64,000 bases of DNA from Notolepis coatsorum (GCA_963971535.1 CAXASK010000014.1:426135-490134); one strand, 5' to 3'. Positions 1 through 11,091 are shown, counted from the first letter of the stretch. Program-made: numbers and translations. Notes: a model not told the origin generated them from the letters alone.

Positions 1-845
1 AGTAATTGGACCTCATTCTCCAACATTGTCTTAAGTTTTCTCTTACGACAAACTCCTTGGCAGGTCGTAAGAGAAAGCCAACGACAATTGCCCCCAGATT
101 CACCAATGCGTGGAGAGGTTGTCTTAACTTGCCAAATGATCACAGCTGCGAACCACTGGGAGTGTGTTCTCGTAGACCCGATTTGCATACAGACACGCCC
201 CTCCAGCTCATTATAATGCGAGGGCCGTGTGCAAAACAAGGGTCAGCGTTGCAATGCTGATCCCCGTATTCAACAGGTAGCGCGAAATCGATTTTGCGAC
301 GGATCAAAATGAGATTAGATTCAAATGTATTGTCATCATACAGCACACTATAGCTATAGTGGAATAGACTATTCATATTCCATATTTATACCGTCTTGTT
401 GCGCGTCCACCTGCTGCAGCGCACGCACACACGTGCACGTACTGTATAGCCTACGTGCCTAATGAATGAACAGTAGGCTTATATTATTCTAATGACTTGT
501 TTTATTAGGAGATTGCAGATACTGTATGCGCTGCCCTATATATATATATCATTTTTTTTTGTTATTTATCCTTTATTTATCCAGGAATGTCCCATTGAGA
601 TACGAGATCTCTTCTTCCAGGGAGTCCTGACCAACACAGCACACAACAAGTTTCAACATAAAAACAAGGGCATTAAACAAAAAACATACAATTCAAATAT
701 AAATACAGATGGTCATTTGTGCAGTGGCAAGGAGCATAATCACATCAACAATAGCATCAAGTAAAACAGTTACATGTTTCATAAAGGGCCAATCGTAGCA
801 TACCTTTAAAAGCATTCACAGTAGGAAGTGCCTGTAGACAAAGTT

Positions 846-1202
846 TCACTTGCAGCGTATTCCATAAAAAGGGAGCATAGTGGGAGAATGCAGCTTTACC
901 AGCTCTGACTGCATCAGAGGAACATTTAAAAGCATCCCATTTGCTGCTCGTCTGGTATTAAAAAAGCAAGTATAAAAGGACAGAAGCCTGGAGATATATA
1001 AGGGCAGCTTACCTAGCAATGACTTAAGGATAAAAATCAACATGTGTGATTGTCTTCTTTGGTACAGAGAGGACCATCCTAAGGACTGATACAGAGTGCA
1101 GTGGTGGGTGCGAGAGCCTGCACCCGTTACAAAACGTATGGCAGTATGGTACGCAGAATCCAGCTTGTTAAGCAGGGAGGAAGGAGCATGCATATAGATC
1201 AC
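846..1202 (-). pseudogene. LINE reverse-transcriptase C-terminal fragment
   Basis: A 118-codon open stretch on the minus strand resembles the end of fish non-LTR reverse transcriptases: a segment reading LDSAYHTAIRFVTGAG, then THHCTLYQSLGW, then a basic block, GKLPLYISRLL and a NGMLLNVP segment. Palm and endonuclease domains are absent, so this is a 5'-truncated dead copy. Downstream on the same strand, 541-660 looks like the 3' tail of the same or a related element (TTTATTTATCC then a CCCATTGAGA block). The clade (CR1/L2/Rex-like) is an inference. Confidence 0.6.
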
Positions 1203-1799
1203 ATCGCCATAGAGTCTAATACAGGCAGAAAGGAACTCTGCACAATTCTCTTCCTGGCTTCAGACGGGAAACATTTCTTTAACCGGAAGAAAAAGCCCAG
1301 TTTAGGTCTAAGTTAGTCATACACTGTAGAATTTACAGTACACATCTTAGCATGATATCTTGAGGCACAGAGTCGGGCGTGAGTGGAGCGGATTCCACGC
1401 GGTCGCGGCATGTCCCAATCGTTTGAGGTTTCATAGTCGAGCGTACCACTGCGTACCAATTTCCTATACATTTCTCGTGCCAGTTTACTACATTTAATGC
1501 AGGTCGATGTCGACCAACACGGCGAGCAGCCTTTTGTGTGACACCGGTGTGCGACGCGGAGTCCGCGCGGACCTCTGTGGAGTCCGGCCCGCTCACAGTA
1601 TGCCCGACTCTGGCAGCCTTAAGACGTCACACTAAGATGTGTACTGTACGTACTGTACTTACTACTTCTTTTTTTCCCACTTTTTTTCTTCTCCTGTTTT
1701 TCTCTGTTTTTCTCCCATCCCAATTTGAGTCGTTATGCCAATTCCCCCCCCCCCTCCCCTTCCTGGTCGTTGCTCGCATGTGCCCCCCCACTGGTCGGT

Positions 1800-2146
1800 C
1801 TAGGGAGCCCTGAAGTCTTATCAGATGCTTCCTCCGAGACATAGGAGACAGCCAGCAGCCTCTTTTCACCTGCCAGCGCGGACTCTCATTGGTGAGGTGT
1901 AACGTGTGGGAGGCTCACACTACCCTCACCATCTCCCTCCCTCGCTGTGCAGGCGCCCTGACCGACCTGTAGGAGTCGCTGTTTACAACGACCAGAATAC
2001 CACCCCACCGGCTTCCCTCCCGCTGACTCTTGCCAATTGAGTCAGTATGACGGCCGGCCAAGCCGGAGGCAACGCTGACAGCCGGATTCGATACCAGTGT
2101 CTCTCGCGTTGGTGACGAGCGCTTAGTCCGCTGCGCCACCCAGCCG
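1800..2146 (-). mobile_element. tRNA-derived SINE
   Basis: Read on the minus strand from 2146, the sequence opens with a tRNA-like head: GGGTGGCGCAGCGGACTAAG (A-box like) and about 40 bases later GGTATCGAATCC (B-box like). This is the internal Pol III promoter layout of a tRNA-derived SINE. The body runs toward about 1800. It is not a functional tRNA: no clear anticodon stem or acceptor pairing was found. Confidence 0.65.
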
Positions 2147-2321
2147 CTCTGTACTTACTTCTATAGGGCAGGCTGGGCAGCGCATACAGTGTATCTGAGA
2201 TCTCCTAATGAAACAAGTCATTAGAATAATATAAACCAACTGTTCATTCAACACACACGTAGGCTATACAGTGTGTGTGCGCTGAACATGTGGCCAGGAG
2301 CGCGCAACAACTAGACGGTAT

Positions 2322-3011
2322 GTCATGTTACAACCACAGCCAGGGCCTCTCTCTCGCCTGCGTGATTACATATGCACGCCGCATTTCTCGGAGACGCTCT
2401 CTGATTGGCCACTGACTGACGCTCTCTGATTGGCCACTGACGCGTTTGCCCAATCCGTGACGCGCTGTGTCTTTGCCCATTTCCTCGTCAAACAGCCTGC
2501 AAACTACCTGGCGTTCTATCGCCACGCTCTAAGACAAACTCTAACCTTAACCAACTTCGAAGAGTGCCTAAGCTTAACCAGTGTAGAAACAGGCGTCGGC
2601 CAATCAGAGAGCGTGTCCGAGAAATGCGGCGTGCATATGTAATCACGCCTCTCGCCTGCCTGCCAGCAGACTTCCACGTCCTTATATGGGCAGCTTCCTG
2701 TCCCTTCTTCCACACGCTGTCTCCCTGGACCTACCTGCGCACCTGAGACGCATCAGATCATCACCAGACCTGCGTATCAGACCTGCGTTCCTGCCACTCC
2801 CCGTCCGAGTGTCGCTACACCACCCGCCAGCCAGGACGTTCCTCCTGTGAATTGCGAGGAGTGCTCCTGCTCGCACCTGTCGCACATTCCTGAACATTTT
2901 CATAACCTGTCTGCTTGGTACCTACAGTATATTAAACAACCTAAAGCACCTCGTTCTCCTCTCCCCTGTGTTCTGCTCTTGGGCTCGAGCTGACGCTACC
3001 CTAGTAACACA
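2322..3011. mobile_element. Solo-LTR-like insertion with visible empty site
   Basis: A block of about 690 bp interrupts an inverted-repeat arm. GTAT is present on both sides (2318-2321 and 3012-3015), and the uninterrupted arm (about 360-400, inverse) and the related copy near 47810 show what the site looks like without it. The block has short inverted ends (GTTAC near the start, GTAAC near the end) and a tail of the kind seen in fish Ty3/gypsy LTRs (ATTAAAC near 2932, then CTCGTTCTCCTC). An internal inverted repeat pairs 2359-2410 with 2597-2649. No retroviral coding sequence is present. Confidence 0.5.
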
Positions 3012-3113
3012 GTATAAATATGTAATATTAATACAGTCTATTCCACTATATAGCTAGATCCACGCGATTAGGTTTAGTTCTTATTTATTGTCATTGCTAT
3101 GCCTCTTGAGCAG

Positions 3114-3377
3114 GCACGTGCACACATAGAGCCCAAGGGGTGCTTGAGCACCTGCCTTTTTGAGCCTCGTAAAAAAAAAAGTGCCCTTTTTGAAGAAAAA
3201 AAAGATATATATAAAAAATTCGTTACGCATATAGACTGCCCTTCCAACTGAAAAATGTCAGGATAGAATCAAAATATTAGGTAAAGAGAGAGAGAGATGC
3301 CCCATATTCCATTGCAGTTTGCACGGCCTCCTCAGCGTGCCTCTCCGCGGACCTATATATTTTATGCATAGCGTGGG

Positions 3378-3417
<40 letters not shown>

Positions 3418-3881
3418 AGAAACCGCTGTGGCGCATACAGTTGAATGCTGGTATTATACTCACTGAGGGACACGAAGAAGTCAAGTCCGATGGGATTTGG
3501 GAATCTCAAATACAAATTGGGATTGGAATAAAAAATGCATTTATATTAAACAATACAGAATATACAGCACTTGTTGGGGTCTGTAGGGTAAGCACTTATT
3601 CCCTCCCCCCTGAAGATTTATGGAGATGTATGGGCCTTTTAAGTCAGTGATAAAAGTGTCTTTCAAGGATAAGTGAGCTCCTGCACTGATTATTATAGTT
3701 CAATATTCAATATTTGATCACCAAAACCCCCCAAAAAGCATAAAAAGGGGGCCCCCGCCCAAAAAGGGCCCTTAAAAATCGTGCTTGTGCGCTACGCGGG
3801 CTCGGTTAAGACACACACAGGTATAGTGCCCTTTTCAGCCTTTGAGCACCTGCCCCTCTAAAGTCCTGTGCACGTCCCTGA
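3114..3881. mobile_element. hAT-like non-autonomous element
   Basis: The ends are inverted: CAGGCACGTGCACA at the left and TGTGCACGTCCCTG at the right, followed inward by matching GCACCTGCC blocks. This resembles hAT elements that start CAGGGACGTGCACA. The interior carries no transposase, only a (TGA)n run at 3377-3418. A clear 8-bp target duplication was not found. Partial copies occur at 6370-6450 (left end) and 13850-14121 (right half). Confidence 0.6.
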
Positions 3882-5340
3882 GTGGGTGTGTATCTGTTAG
3901 TGGCTTGATGTGATGGAAATTAGTCAGAAGGATTACGACAAACATCTGTATCTCCAGTATGCACCCTCCCAAGTGATGATGTTTGGAGGGCGTGGAGGAG
4001 ATGTATTATAGGACACGAGTGTCAGCTTCCTCATGGTTGCATTGATCCATTGGTGGACTGTTTCCAACATGGTGGACTTGATCCCGTAGACTCGAGTTGA
4101 TGGACAGATACGGCAGCAGCCGCAGACTCACACACCTTATTGTCTAATGTAACCAGGTCTTTACTGCCCTCCTCAAAGGGATTCCCATTGCTCAGCAACA
4201 CCTCCATCAGGTCTTTGGCATGGCGTTGACATTGGTGCTGAGATGCAGATCCTTTCTTGTGATGAGGACGTTCTTCACAATCATCATTTGTTCTTCACAA
4301 TCAACTGTTGTTTACAGTTCTCATATCTAACTCTAGTTCTCCACATATTTATTGTCTCATTGTGTGAAATATCATGTAAGATATGCTCCAATAATGTTTA
4401 TTTTATTTGTATTCAATTACTCATTCATTAAAACCTAGGTACAGGCACCAACATCACCATTCTAGGTTCAATCGAATAAAAGTTATGAAGCGTAATTCAA
4501 AATAAATACAGAAATTGCAGCCATCTTTGATTTTTGCCATACCAGAATATTCAAAACATCAATATTTGAACTCCAGTTGATTCCTCACACAGTATTAACT
4601 TAAAATAGCAATACAAAATTATATTACACAGCAATTGTGTGAACATTAAGACGTTTTTAAAGAATTCATGATTTCGATTGTGGCCATTTTGGATACATTT
4701 TTATTAAATTCAACTGGTTCCTTGACACTCAAGCCAAAATTGTTCTATAGATCCTTATCTTCAAATTAGAAGTGAAAACGAAACTTTCGCATATACATTT
4801 TAAATGACTGAGTGTCCAGGCACCCCACTATCAGAAAAGTGTGTGGTTTTCTGGTCAGCAGGAGATGTGCATCTCTGGCAGCTTATGGTCAGTGGCATTG
4901 TTCGTCAAATAGTGTTGAACTTGAGTGTTACACCCTGAGTGCATAGTATAATAGACATATTAGCATGGTAGGTAGTAGTATACGGATAGTAACATAGTAC
5001 ATAGTAGTAAGGTACTAGTAAAAGACAGTTATTTATATATATATTATATTGTAGAAATCATCAGAATAGAGAAACGCACAATTTCTATCAGTTGACAACA
5101 CAAAGCCGTGTGTCATTTATTTTGCAGTAGCACAAGTGACAGCTGTCAGAACTATGCCGGGCTAGCTTCTGACAGCTCGTAGTAATCAAACATTTATCAA
5201 TGAAACCCCACACAGGGCGTCTCCTCTCAGCCCAACCCAAAACCAACCTTCTTAAAGTGACAGTGCCCCATCAACACATCAAAACAATACCATGGGGAAT
5301 TATGTCTCTATAGAACCCACTACAATATAAATATTATATT
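3882..5340. other. Non-coding stretch, no recognised feature
   Basis: AT-rich sequence without a convincing open frame, splice-bounded exon or clear repeat structure. Some short tracts (TAGTA-type near 4930-5030) look like decayed repeats. No gene was seen. Confidence 0.5.
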
Positions 5341-5599
5341 TATTAGTTATTTATTTATTTGCATCTCAGATATTGATTGAAGAGGTGTGTTTCTATATGG
5401 GTGACATGTCCCCATACACAGGGCATACGAGGGCATTCGCATGCAGTCACCAGCTCTCCACCCAATCCAATGCCTATATGGGAGATTTCCCACAACCTGT
5501 TAAGACGGCACTCTCTTACGTTAAGACAGCACTCTCTTACGCCACCATCGCCAAAACACCAAAAGAGCATCAAATCACTGACCTCTAGGACCATCATTC

Positions 5600-6245
5600 A
5601 GGTCATAGTACCAGTTAGATTAGATTACATTGAAATGTATTGTCATCATACAGCATACGTACATTACAATGAAAATAAGGGTGGCATCCAACCCGAGTGC
5701 AAATGTAACAGTAGAGTGCAATAGTAATATTAATATAGTGATTAAGCTGGGTATAAGATATATACATTTGTTCTACTGAGTATAATGCTAATCACATGTA
5801 TGTACAGAGTTGTAATATATTTAAATATTTCAAAAATGTTCTTATATACCCCAGTTGCTATTGCATGCACATATTTGTGTTTTATTACACGTATATGTAC
5901 ATACATACCAACTATTCGCCTGTTTTATTGTCCACCCATCCATAGCAACACTATTATCACTGACATCCAAGAAGGGGGATGCCCCCTTGAACGGCCCTTC
6001 TAAGGTTTCTCTCCTCCACATCGCCTGTGGTGCTTTTTTCCTATTGCTAGGGTTTTCCTTACCTTCGCTGGGGTATGTCTGGGAGTGTTGCATTTATTTA
6101 TTTTACATTTATTTTGGATTTCATGGTGGGTTTTTTGTTCTTGATTTATTGAGATGTTTCTTCTTGAATCGTTTAAAGAGGCTTGTCCGGCCCATGGGGA
6201 CATTAACTTGTGATTTCGGGCTTTACAAATCAATTTGATTTGATT
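5600..6245. mobile_element. LINE/SINE-type 3' tails
   Basis: Positions 5610-5660 hold a TTAGATTAGATTACATTGAAA-like tail with TGTCATCATACAGCA, also seen at 320-350. Positions 6170-6245 hold a second tail that ends in repeats of TTTGATTTGATTT after a GGGCTTTACAA block. Both patterns are common 3' ends of fish retroposons. No coding part is recognisable. Confidence 0.45.
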
Positions 6246-6582
6246 TAATATGCATTTATATGTCCAGTGATACAGGTATAAAGACACTATGGTCAGGCAC
6301 TCTACTACTGGCCCCTGAGCAGCTAACACTGGAGCGGTTAAAGCTGAGGTGCCTTGCTCAAGGGCGCAGCGAGCAGACATGTGCACACATAGAGCCCAAC
6401 GGGTGCACAAGCACCTGCCCTTTTGTGCCTCGTAAAAAAGTGCCCTTTTTATGCCAATAAATTTTACCATATTTTCTTTTTTACCTCCATATAGAGAGAG
6501 TGATCTGCAATCTGCTTGGGTTGGCGGTGCAATTCCTAACAGGCTCAACCATATGGATAAAAGTTCCCATATTATGTGCATT

Positions 6583-6795
6583 ACACAAACTAAAAACAGA
6601 TATTACATTACATTACACAAACTAAAAACAGATATTACATTACATTACACAAACTAAAAACAGATATTACATTACATTACACAAACTAAAAACAGATATT
6701 ACATTACATTACACAAACTAAAAACAGATATTACATTACACAAACTAAAAACAGATATTACATTACATTACACAAACTAAAAACTGATATTGTCT
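6583..6795. repeat. Minisatellite, about 33-bp unit, six copies
   Basis: Direct repeats of ACACAAACTAAAAACAGATA followed by TTACATTACATT. One unit lacks an internal ACATT step. Probably non-coding, downstream of the klhl10 3' end. Confidence 0.85.
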
Positions 6796-6839
6796 GAATT
6801 ACTAGAAGAAAGAAATGCACCACCTTTGGCTGATAGTAA

Positions 6840-6845
6840 TTTATT
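6840..6845 (-). terminator. Candidate poly(A) signal for klhl10
   Basis: AATAAA on the minus strand, 428 bp beyond the klhl10 stop codon at 7273-7275 and just beyond the end of the CCT array. It is the first good hexamer I see downstream of the stop, but no transcript evidence is available. Confidence 0.35.
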
Positions 6846-6898
6846 AATTTCTTAAGATTTCTTTTGGTCTAATAAATGTTTAAGGTTCTTAGATGGAT

Positions 6899-6907
6899 CC
6901 CCTGCTA

Positions 6908-6953
<46 letters not shown>

Positions 6954-7383
6954 TTCCTCCTCTTCCTCATCTTCCTCCTCCTCTTCTTCCTCCTCATCCT
7001 CATCTTTCTCATCTTCCTCCTCCTCTTCCTCATATTCCTCCTCCTCTTCCTCCTCTTCCTCATCCGCCTCCTCCTCCTCTTCCTCCTCCTCCTCCTGCTC
7101 CTCCTCCTCCTGCTCCTCCTCGTGCTCCTCCTCCTCCTGCTCCTGCTCCTCCTCCTCTTCCTCCTCCTCATCTTCCTCATCTTCCTCCTCCTCCTACTCT
7201 TCCTCATCTTCCTCCTCCTCTTCTTCCTCCTCATCATCATCTTCCTCATCTTCCTCCTCCTCCTCCTCTTCCTCATCTTCCTCCTCCTCTTCCTCCTCCT
7301 CTTCCTCCTCCTCCTCCTGCTCCTCCTCCTTTTGCTCCTCCTCCTCCTCCTCCTCCTGCTCCTCCTCCTCCTCCTCCTCCACG
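6899..7383. repeat. (CCT/TCC)n pyrimidine-rich microsatellite, partly coding
   Basis: About 485 bp of CTC/TCC triplets with scattered GCT, CAT and TTC variants. On the minus strand it is GGA/GAG. Its first part (7276-7383) is inside the klhl10 reading frame and encodes glycine; the rest is 3'UTR. Long open frames on the plus strand (Leu or Pro runs) are shadows of the repeat. Confidence 0.9.
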
Positions 7384-7689
7384 GGGAGCAGCGTACTGGC
7401 TCATATTAAATGGCAGACCATGCATTATGCAGCAGCTTAGGCCTCTGCGCCGGATCTTCATGTCCTCGGCTACAGTCCACCTGTCGCTGCTCTGGTCGTA
7501 GCGCTCCACCTTGGAGATGGTTCTGGAGCCATTGTAGCCTCCGACCACGAAGAGCAGGTCGTCCAGCACCCCGATGCCAAAGCTCCAGCGGGGGGTGAAC
7601 ATGTTAGGCAGGGCGCTCCAGGAGTCAGTCAAGGGGCTGTAGGCCTCCGCGCTACGCAGGTAGTTTCTACCACCGTCCCACCCTCCCAC
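7273..7689 (-). CDS. klhl10: klhl10 exon 5 (kelch 5-6 and poly-Gly tail)
   Basis: 417 nt including the TGA stop at 7273-7275. It begins VGGWDGG, finishes the propeller and continues SCCIMHGLPFNMSQYAAPR. After that the frame enters the GGA microsatellite and reads about 35 residues of Gly with a few Ala, Arg and Lys. In human KLHL10 the matching tail is about 25 non-repetitive residues, so the native C-terminus seems to have been overwritten by the repeat. Confidence 0.85.
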   Translation of the reverse strand: MGGWDGGRNYLRSAEAYSPLTDSWSALPNMFTPRWSFGIGVLDDLLFVVGGYNGSRTISKVERYDQSSDRWTVAEDMKIRRRGLSCCIMHGLPFNMSQYAAPRGGGGGGGAGGGGGGGAKGGGAGGGGGRGGGRGGGR

Positions 7690-10600
7690 CTGAGGACAGG
7701 ACACATGAGAGGAATGTTTTAGTGTGTGGCTCAGGCAGGCAGACACTGTATTAATCCATTTAGGGAAATGAGGGCATCACAGCAGCATTGCAAGTCAAAT
7801 GATACATATCTATAGAAATATCTAGTATAAAGCATTTGTCTCCGTGTGCACCTACCGCATAGACATGTCCTCCGTATGCAGCGACTCCCAGTCCGTCACG
7901 CCTGCTGCTCATGGGGGCGATCAGAGTCCACTGGTTAGTGTCTGGGCTGTAGCACTCAGCTGTGAGCAGATACTCCCACCTGTTGTAGCCACCACAGATG
8001 TAAACCTGTAATAAGAAAGAATATTCTAATTTAGTTTATATATTCCATTTTATTTCATTCTACTTTAATTGTCTGTTAATGTTGATGCACCAAAGGACCC
8101 AGACACATCTTTTGTATGTGCAAGCTCACTTGGCAATAAAGACATTTATGATTTCTGATCTAACGTTCCTTGTGTTCATCTAGCACCCTGTGTCCCTCAG
8201 TTCCACCCACCTTGCCCTGGAGGGCTGCTGCCCCGGCGCCGGTCCTGCGCTCCAGCATGGGTGAGATCACTGTCCACTGGTTGGTTTCAGGCTCGTAGCG
8301 CTCGGCGGTGTTCACGAACACGTCTGCGTCCCACCCTCCCATGGCGTAGATACAGCCGTCCAACACGACCACGCAGAGCTCCCGGCGGCGTGAGTGCATG
8401 GGAGCCGCCTGCAGCCAGCTGCGAGTGACGGGGTTGAACCTGCACACACTGCTGAGAGTCTTTCTGCCGTCCGAGCCACCGACGGAGTAGACCAGACCGT
8501 GGAGATAAGCGGTGCCGTGGTCCCACCGGGGACTCTCCCCCTCAACGCTCACGTCCATCCATCCACCGGCTTGGATATCGTAAGCCTCCATGGTCAGGAT
8601 GCCGCCACCCCAGCCTCCAATGGCCAATAGGACCTCCTGGGGCAGGCGTGGACGCATCAGGGGGTTTGGGAGCCTGTCGGAGCCAGAGGGGTTCAGGACG
8701 CTGAGGATGAGGGCCCTGCAGTCGTGGCTGTCCCTCACCACAGGGTTGTTCTGGACGTTGTTCAGCAAGTAGTCAGGCCTCATCAAGCCCATGCGAACCT
8801 GGGAAGAGACAAGCAGACAGCGGGTACAACTTAGACATCGGTTGTAGACGGTTTCTGTTGCTAGGGAACAGTTTGGACCCAAATGTTTGAGAACCACCGT
8901 ACTAGGAAACCTAGTGTTGTTTTAATGTAATGCACAGTAATACAATTAGTTACCTTGGGCAGCAGCAAAGGGATGTGTGTTTTACGCTCCTCGCGGGAGT
9001 GGTCGATCCAACGGAGGATGGCCTCGAACACCGTCTCCTCGCTCTTCACGTTCAGATCATCCCTCTCGATGATGTCCACCAGTTGCTGCAGGGACAGCTC
9101 CACAAACTCCTGTGAGACGTGCAACATCTCCTCAAAGTGGCACACGATGAAGAGATGGGCCTTGCGCCTCAGGTCAGGGCAGCAGTAGATGTCCACCAAC
9201 CTCCAGATGCCGACACAGTTTTCCAGAGACAGCTGGCCTTCTAGGAAGTCAGAGCACGCTCCTACTATGCCAGTGACGAGAAGCTGGTCTGCAGCCACCA
9301 GAAGCTCTTCCACGTTCTCTGCTGTCACTGGCACAAAGCGTGTGTAGGCGTACTCTATGATGAGCTGCATCATACCCGGGGACACCCCAGGGATAGTGTA
9401 GACTGGTTTCTCTGAGTCGCTCCAGCGAGTGAAGAGGGCTCTGTGGGACGCAGAGTATAGAGATATCTGATGAGTAACCAGTAAGCAACATTCTGTCCTG
9501 TGTAGTCATATATTTTCACTTTAGAAGTATAGGGTCTTAGCACAGTAGAAGTATAGTATCTGTTTACAGTAGAAGTACAGTATAGTATCTGTTTACAGTA
9601 GAAGTACAGTATAGTATATGTTTACAGTAGAAGTACAGTATAGTATCTTTTTACAGTAGATGTATAGTATAGTATCTGTTTACAGTAGAAGTACAGTATA
9701 GTATCTGGTTACAGTAAAAGTACAGTATAGTATCGTTTTACAGTAGAAGTACAGTATATTATCTTTTTACAGTAGATGTACATAGTATCTGTTTACAGTA
9801 GAAGTACAGTATATTATCTGTTTACAGTAAAAGTACAGTATGGTATCTGTTTACTAACCAAGCTAACCTGAACCAAGCTAACCTGAACCAAGCTAAGCTG
9901 AACCAAGCTAAGCTGAAGCAAGCTAACCTGAACCAAGCTAACCTGAACCAAGCTAAACTTACCTGAAATAGTCACTGCAGTCACACAGGAGGGCCTTGTG
10001 GGCATTCAACTCAGTGCTGTTGACTTTAATAACCACATCACAGAGCCTTCCCTCCAGATGCAGCTCATTAAGGATTGTACAGGACATTGTTTCCTTTACC
10101 ATGTGGGGATTTTAAAATGGTATCTACAGAATATATTCAAGCTTACAGACAAGTAGCCGGAAACAAGTCTTCTGAGATCTTCTGAGAGAATTGTTGAATA
10201 TATACTGTACACAAATGTTCTAGAATGTTCTATTATGACATCATATTGTGACATCACAAATGTTCTAGAATGTACTATTATGACATCATACTGTGACATC
10301 ACAAATGTTCTAGAATGTCTATTATGACATCATACTGTGACATCACAAATGTTCTAGAATGTACTATTATGACATCATACTGTGACATCACAAATGTTCT
10401 AGAATGTACTATTATGACATCATAATGTGACATCACAAATGTTCTAAAATGGTCTATTATGATATCATACTGTGACATCACAAATGTTCTAGAATGTTTG
10501 AATATGACATCATACTCTGACATCACAAATGTTCTAGAATGTTCTATTATGACATCATACTGTGACATCACAAATGTTCTAGAATGTTCTATTATGACAT

Positions 10601-11091
10601 CATACTGTGACATCCAGTGATGGGAATAACGGCGTTATAAATAACGGCGTTACTAACAGCGTTAGTTTTTTCAGTAACGTGACACACAGCGACAACACAA
10701 GCGACTCCGTCAACGACAGACCGCGGTTCCGTGTACGTTTTGATAGTTTCTTTGGCGAGCCCAAATAATCCAAAAGTAATCCAACGAACAACACAAGCGA
10801 GCAGTCAACGACAGACCGCAGGTCCATGAGCGTTTTTTGTTCACTCTTGTGTTAGTACTAACCAAGTTAACCTGAACCAAACTAACCTGAACCAAGCTAA
10901 GCTGAACCAAGCTAACCTGAACCAAGCTAACCTGAACCAAGCTAAACTTACCTGAAATAGTCACTGCAGTCACACAGGAGGGCCTTGTGGGCATTCAACT
11001 CAGTGCTGTTGACTTTAATAACCACATCACAGAGCCTTCCCTCCAGACGCAGCTCATTACGGATTGTACAGGACATTGTTTCCTTTTCCAT
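7273..11091 (-). CDS. klhl10: Kelch-like protein 10, five coding exons
   Basis: The exon chain is 10952-11091 (or the duplicate 9963-10102), 8954-9440, 8211-8798, 7856-8005, 7273-7689, all with GT-AG borders and matching phases. It encodes 593 residues; human KLHL10 has 608. BTB domain about 12-115 (LCDVVIKVN, AHKALL, YFRALFTRW), BACK about 120-215 (SLENCVGIWRLVD, VFEAILRWID), then six kelch repeats about 255-555 with GG doublets and spaced Tyr/Trp (IGGWGGG, SVGGSDG, AMGGWDA, ICGGYN, VGGWDGG, VGGYNG). The phrase NTAERYEPETNQWT matches the KLHL10 family closely. KLHL10 is a testis-specific substrate adaptor for a CUL3 ubiquitin ligase needed for sperm maturation (known in mammals). Oddities: a duplicated first exon and a C-terminus replaced by about 35 residues of poly-Gly. 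There are two in-frame Met codons five codons apart; an in-frame stop lies upstream of the first in the proximal copy. Confidence 0.9.
7856..8005 (-). CDS. klhl10: klhl10 exon 4 (kelch repeat 4)
   Basis: 150 nt = 50 codons, phase 0. It begins VYICGGYN and ends GGHVYA. Acceptor TTACAG, donor gtaggt. The intron upstream (8006-8210) contains a retroposon-like tail (GGCAATAAAGACATTTATG near 8132-8151). Confidence 0.9.
8211..8798 (-). CDS. klhl10: klhl10 exon 3 (kelch repeats 1-3)
   Basis: 588 nt = 196 codons, phase 0 at both ends. It encodes the linker (LMRPRLPQEVLLAIGGWGGG) and three kelch blades. Acceptor CCCAG at 8799-8803; donor gtgggt after GGCAAG. The intron upstream (8799-8953) holds an end resembling a hAT terminus (GTTTGAGAACCACCG near 8885-8899). 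Confidence 0.9.
8954..9440 (-). CDS. klhl10: klhl10 exon 2 (BTB end and BACK)
   Basis: 487 nt, acceptor CCCACAG at 9441-9447 and donor after CCCAAG at 8954. It starts with the last base of a split Arg codon and encodes residues 47-209, including VSPGMMQLIIEYAYTR, the BACK domain and ending LLLPK. Fully open. Confidence 0.9.
9530..9850. repeat. Minisatellite, about 30-bp unit, klhl10 intron 1
   Basis: About ten degenerate units built on TACAGTAGAAGTACAGTATA followed by GTATCTGTT. It lies between exon 2 and the proximal exon 1. Confidence 0.8.
9855..9960. repeat. 14-15-bp array touching the exon 1 donor (proximal)
   Basis: Seven units of AACCAAGCTAACCTG (one AAGCAAGC variant) end within a few bases of the splice donor of the proximal exon 1. 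The matching array 10858-10949 touches the donor of the distal copy. Confidence 0.85.
9963..10102 (-). CDS. klhl10: klhl10 exon 1, proximal duplicate
   Basis: An almost identical 140-nt copy of exon 1, 989 bp nearer the rest of the gene, with intact donor, open frame and ATG at 10100-10102. It differs at a few residues: Leu and His replace two Arg in the NELRLEG region, and the second residue is Val rather than Glu. Either copy joins exon 2 in frame to complete the split Arg codon, so the two could be alternative first exons, each needing its own transcription start, or this one could be skipped. Confidence 0.8.
10205..10618. repeat. 45-47-bp minisatellite upstream of proximal exon 1
   Basis: About nine units carrying ACAAATGTTCTAGAATGT then ATTATGACATCATACTGTGA. 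It is followed by a hAT-type end (CAGTGATGGGAATAACGGCG, 10616-10635). The same order, minisatellite then hAT end, recurs at 13250-13496. Confidence 0.9.
10858..10949. repeat. 14-15-bp array touching the exon 1 donor (distal)
   Basis: Six units of the AACCAAGCTAACCTG type, ending at the donor of the distal exon 1. It is the duplicate of 9855-9960 with one fewer unit. Confidence 0.85.
10952..11091 (-). CDS. klhl10: klhl10 exon 1, distal (upstream) copy
   Basis: 140 nt coding from ATG at 11089-11091 (second in-frame ATG at 11074-11076) to a consensus donor (CAG|gtaagt; gt complement at 10950-10951). It encodes the start of the BTB domain. Its NELRLEG segment agrees with other KLHL10 proteins as I know them, so this copy looks closer to the ancestral sequence than the proximal one. 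Confidence 0.85.

Larger units (their letters stand above)
1..3060. repeat. Composite nested repeat with long inverted arms
   Basis: The stretch at about 350-540 reappears in reverse complement at 2155-2321 and, after an interruption, at 3012-3055. Shared landmarks are the CGCGCAACAA block, the run around AAGTCATTAGAATAATATAA, and CTATTCCACTATA. A related copy lies at 47766-47935. The arms enclose LINE and SINE pieces, so this looks like a non-autonomous DNA element or foldback that later elements entered. A small hairpin (TTCTCTTACGAC with its complement) lies at 36-82. No host gene was seen. Confidence 0.6.

Noticed and set aside
2085..2146. Possible tRNA gene on the minus strand
   Set aside because: A- and B-box motifs are present but the cloverleaf cannot be completed; it is the head of a SINE. 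The same applies to 50880-50975.
7410..8630. Plus-strand frames opposite klhl10 exons
   Set aside because: Antisense of the kelch exons with no similarity of their own.
9855..10618. CRISPR-like look of direct repeats
   Set aside because: Units are contiguous or nearly so, without unique spacers, and the genome is eukaryotic.
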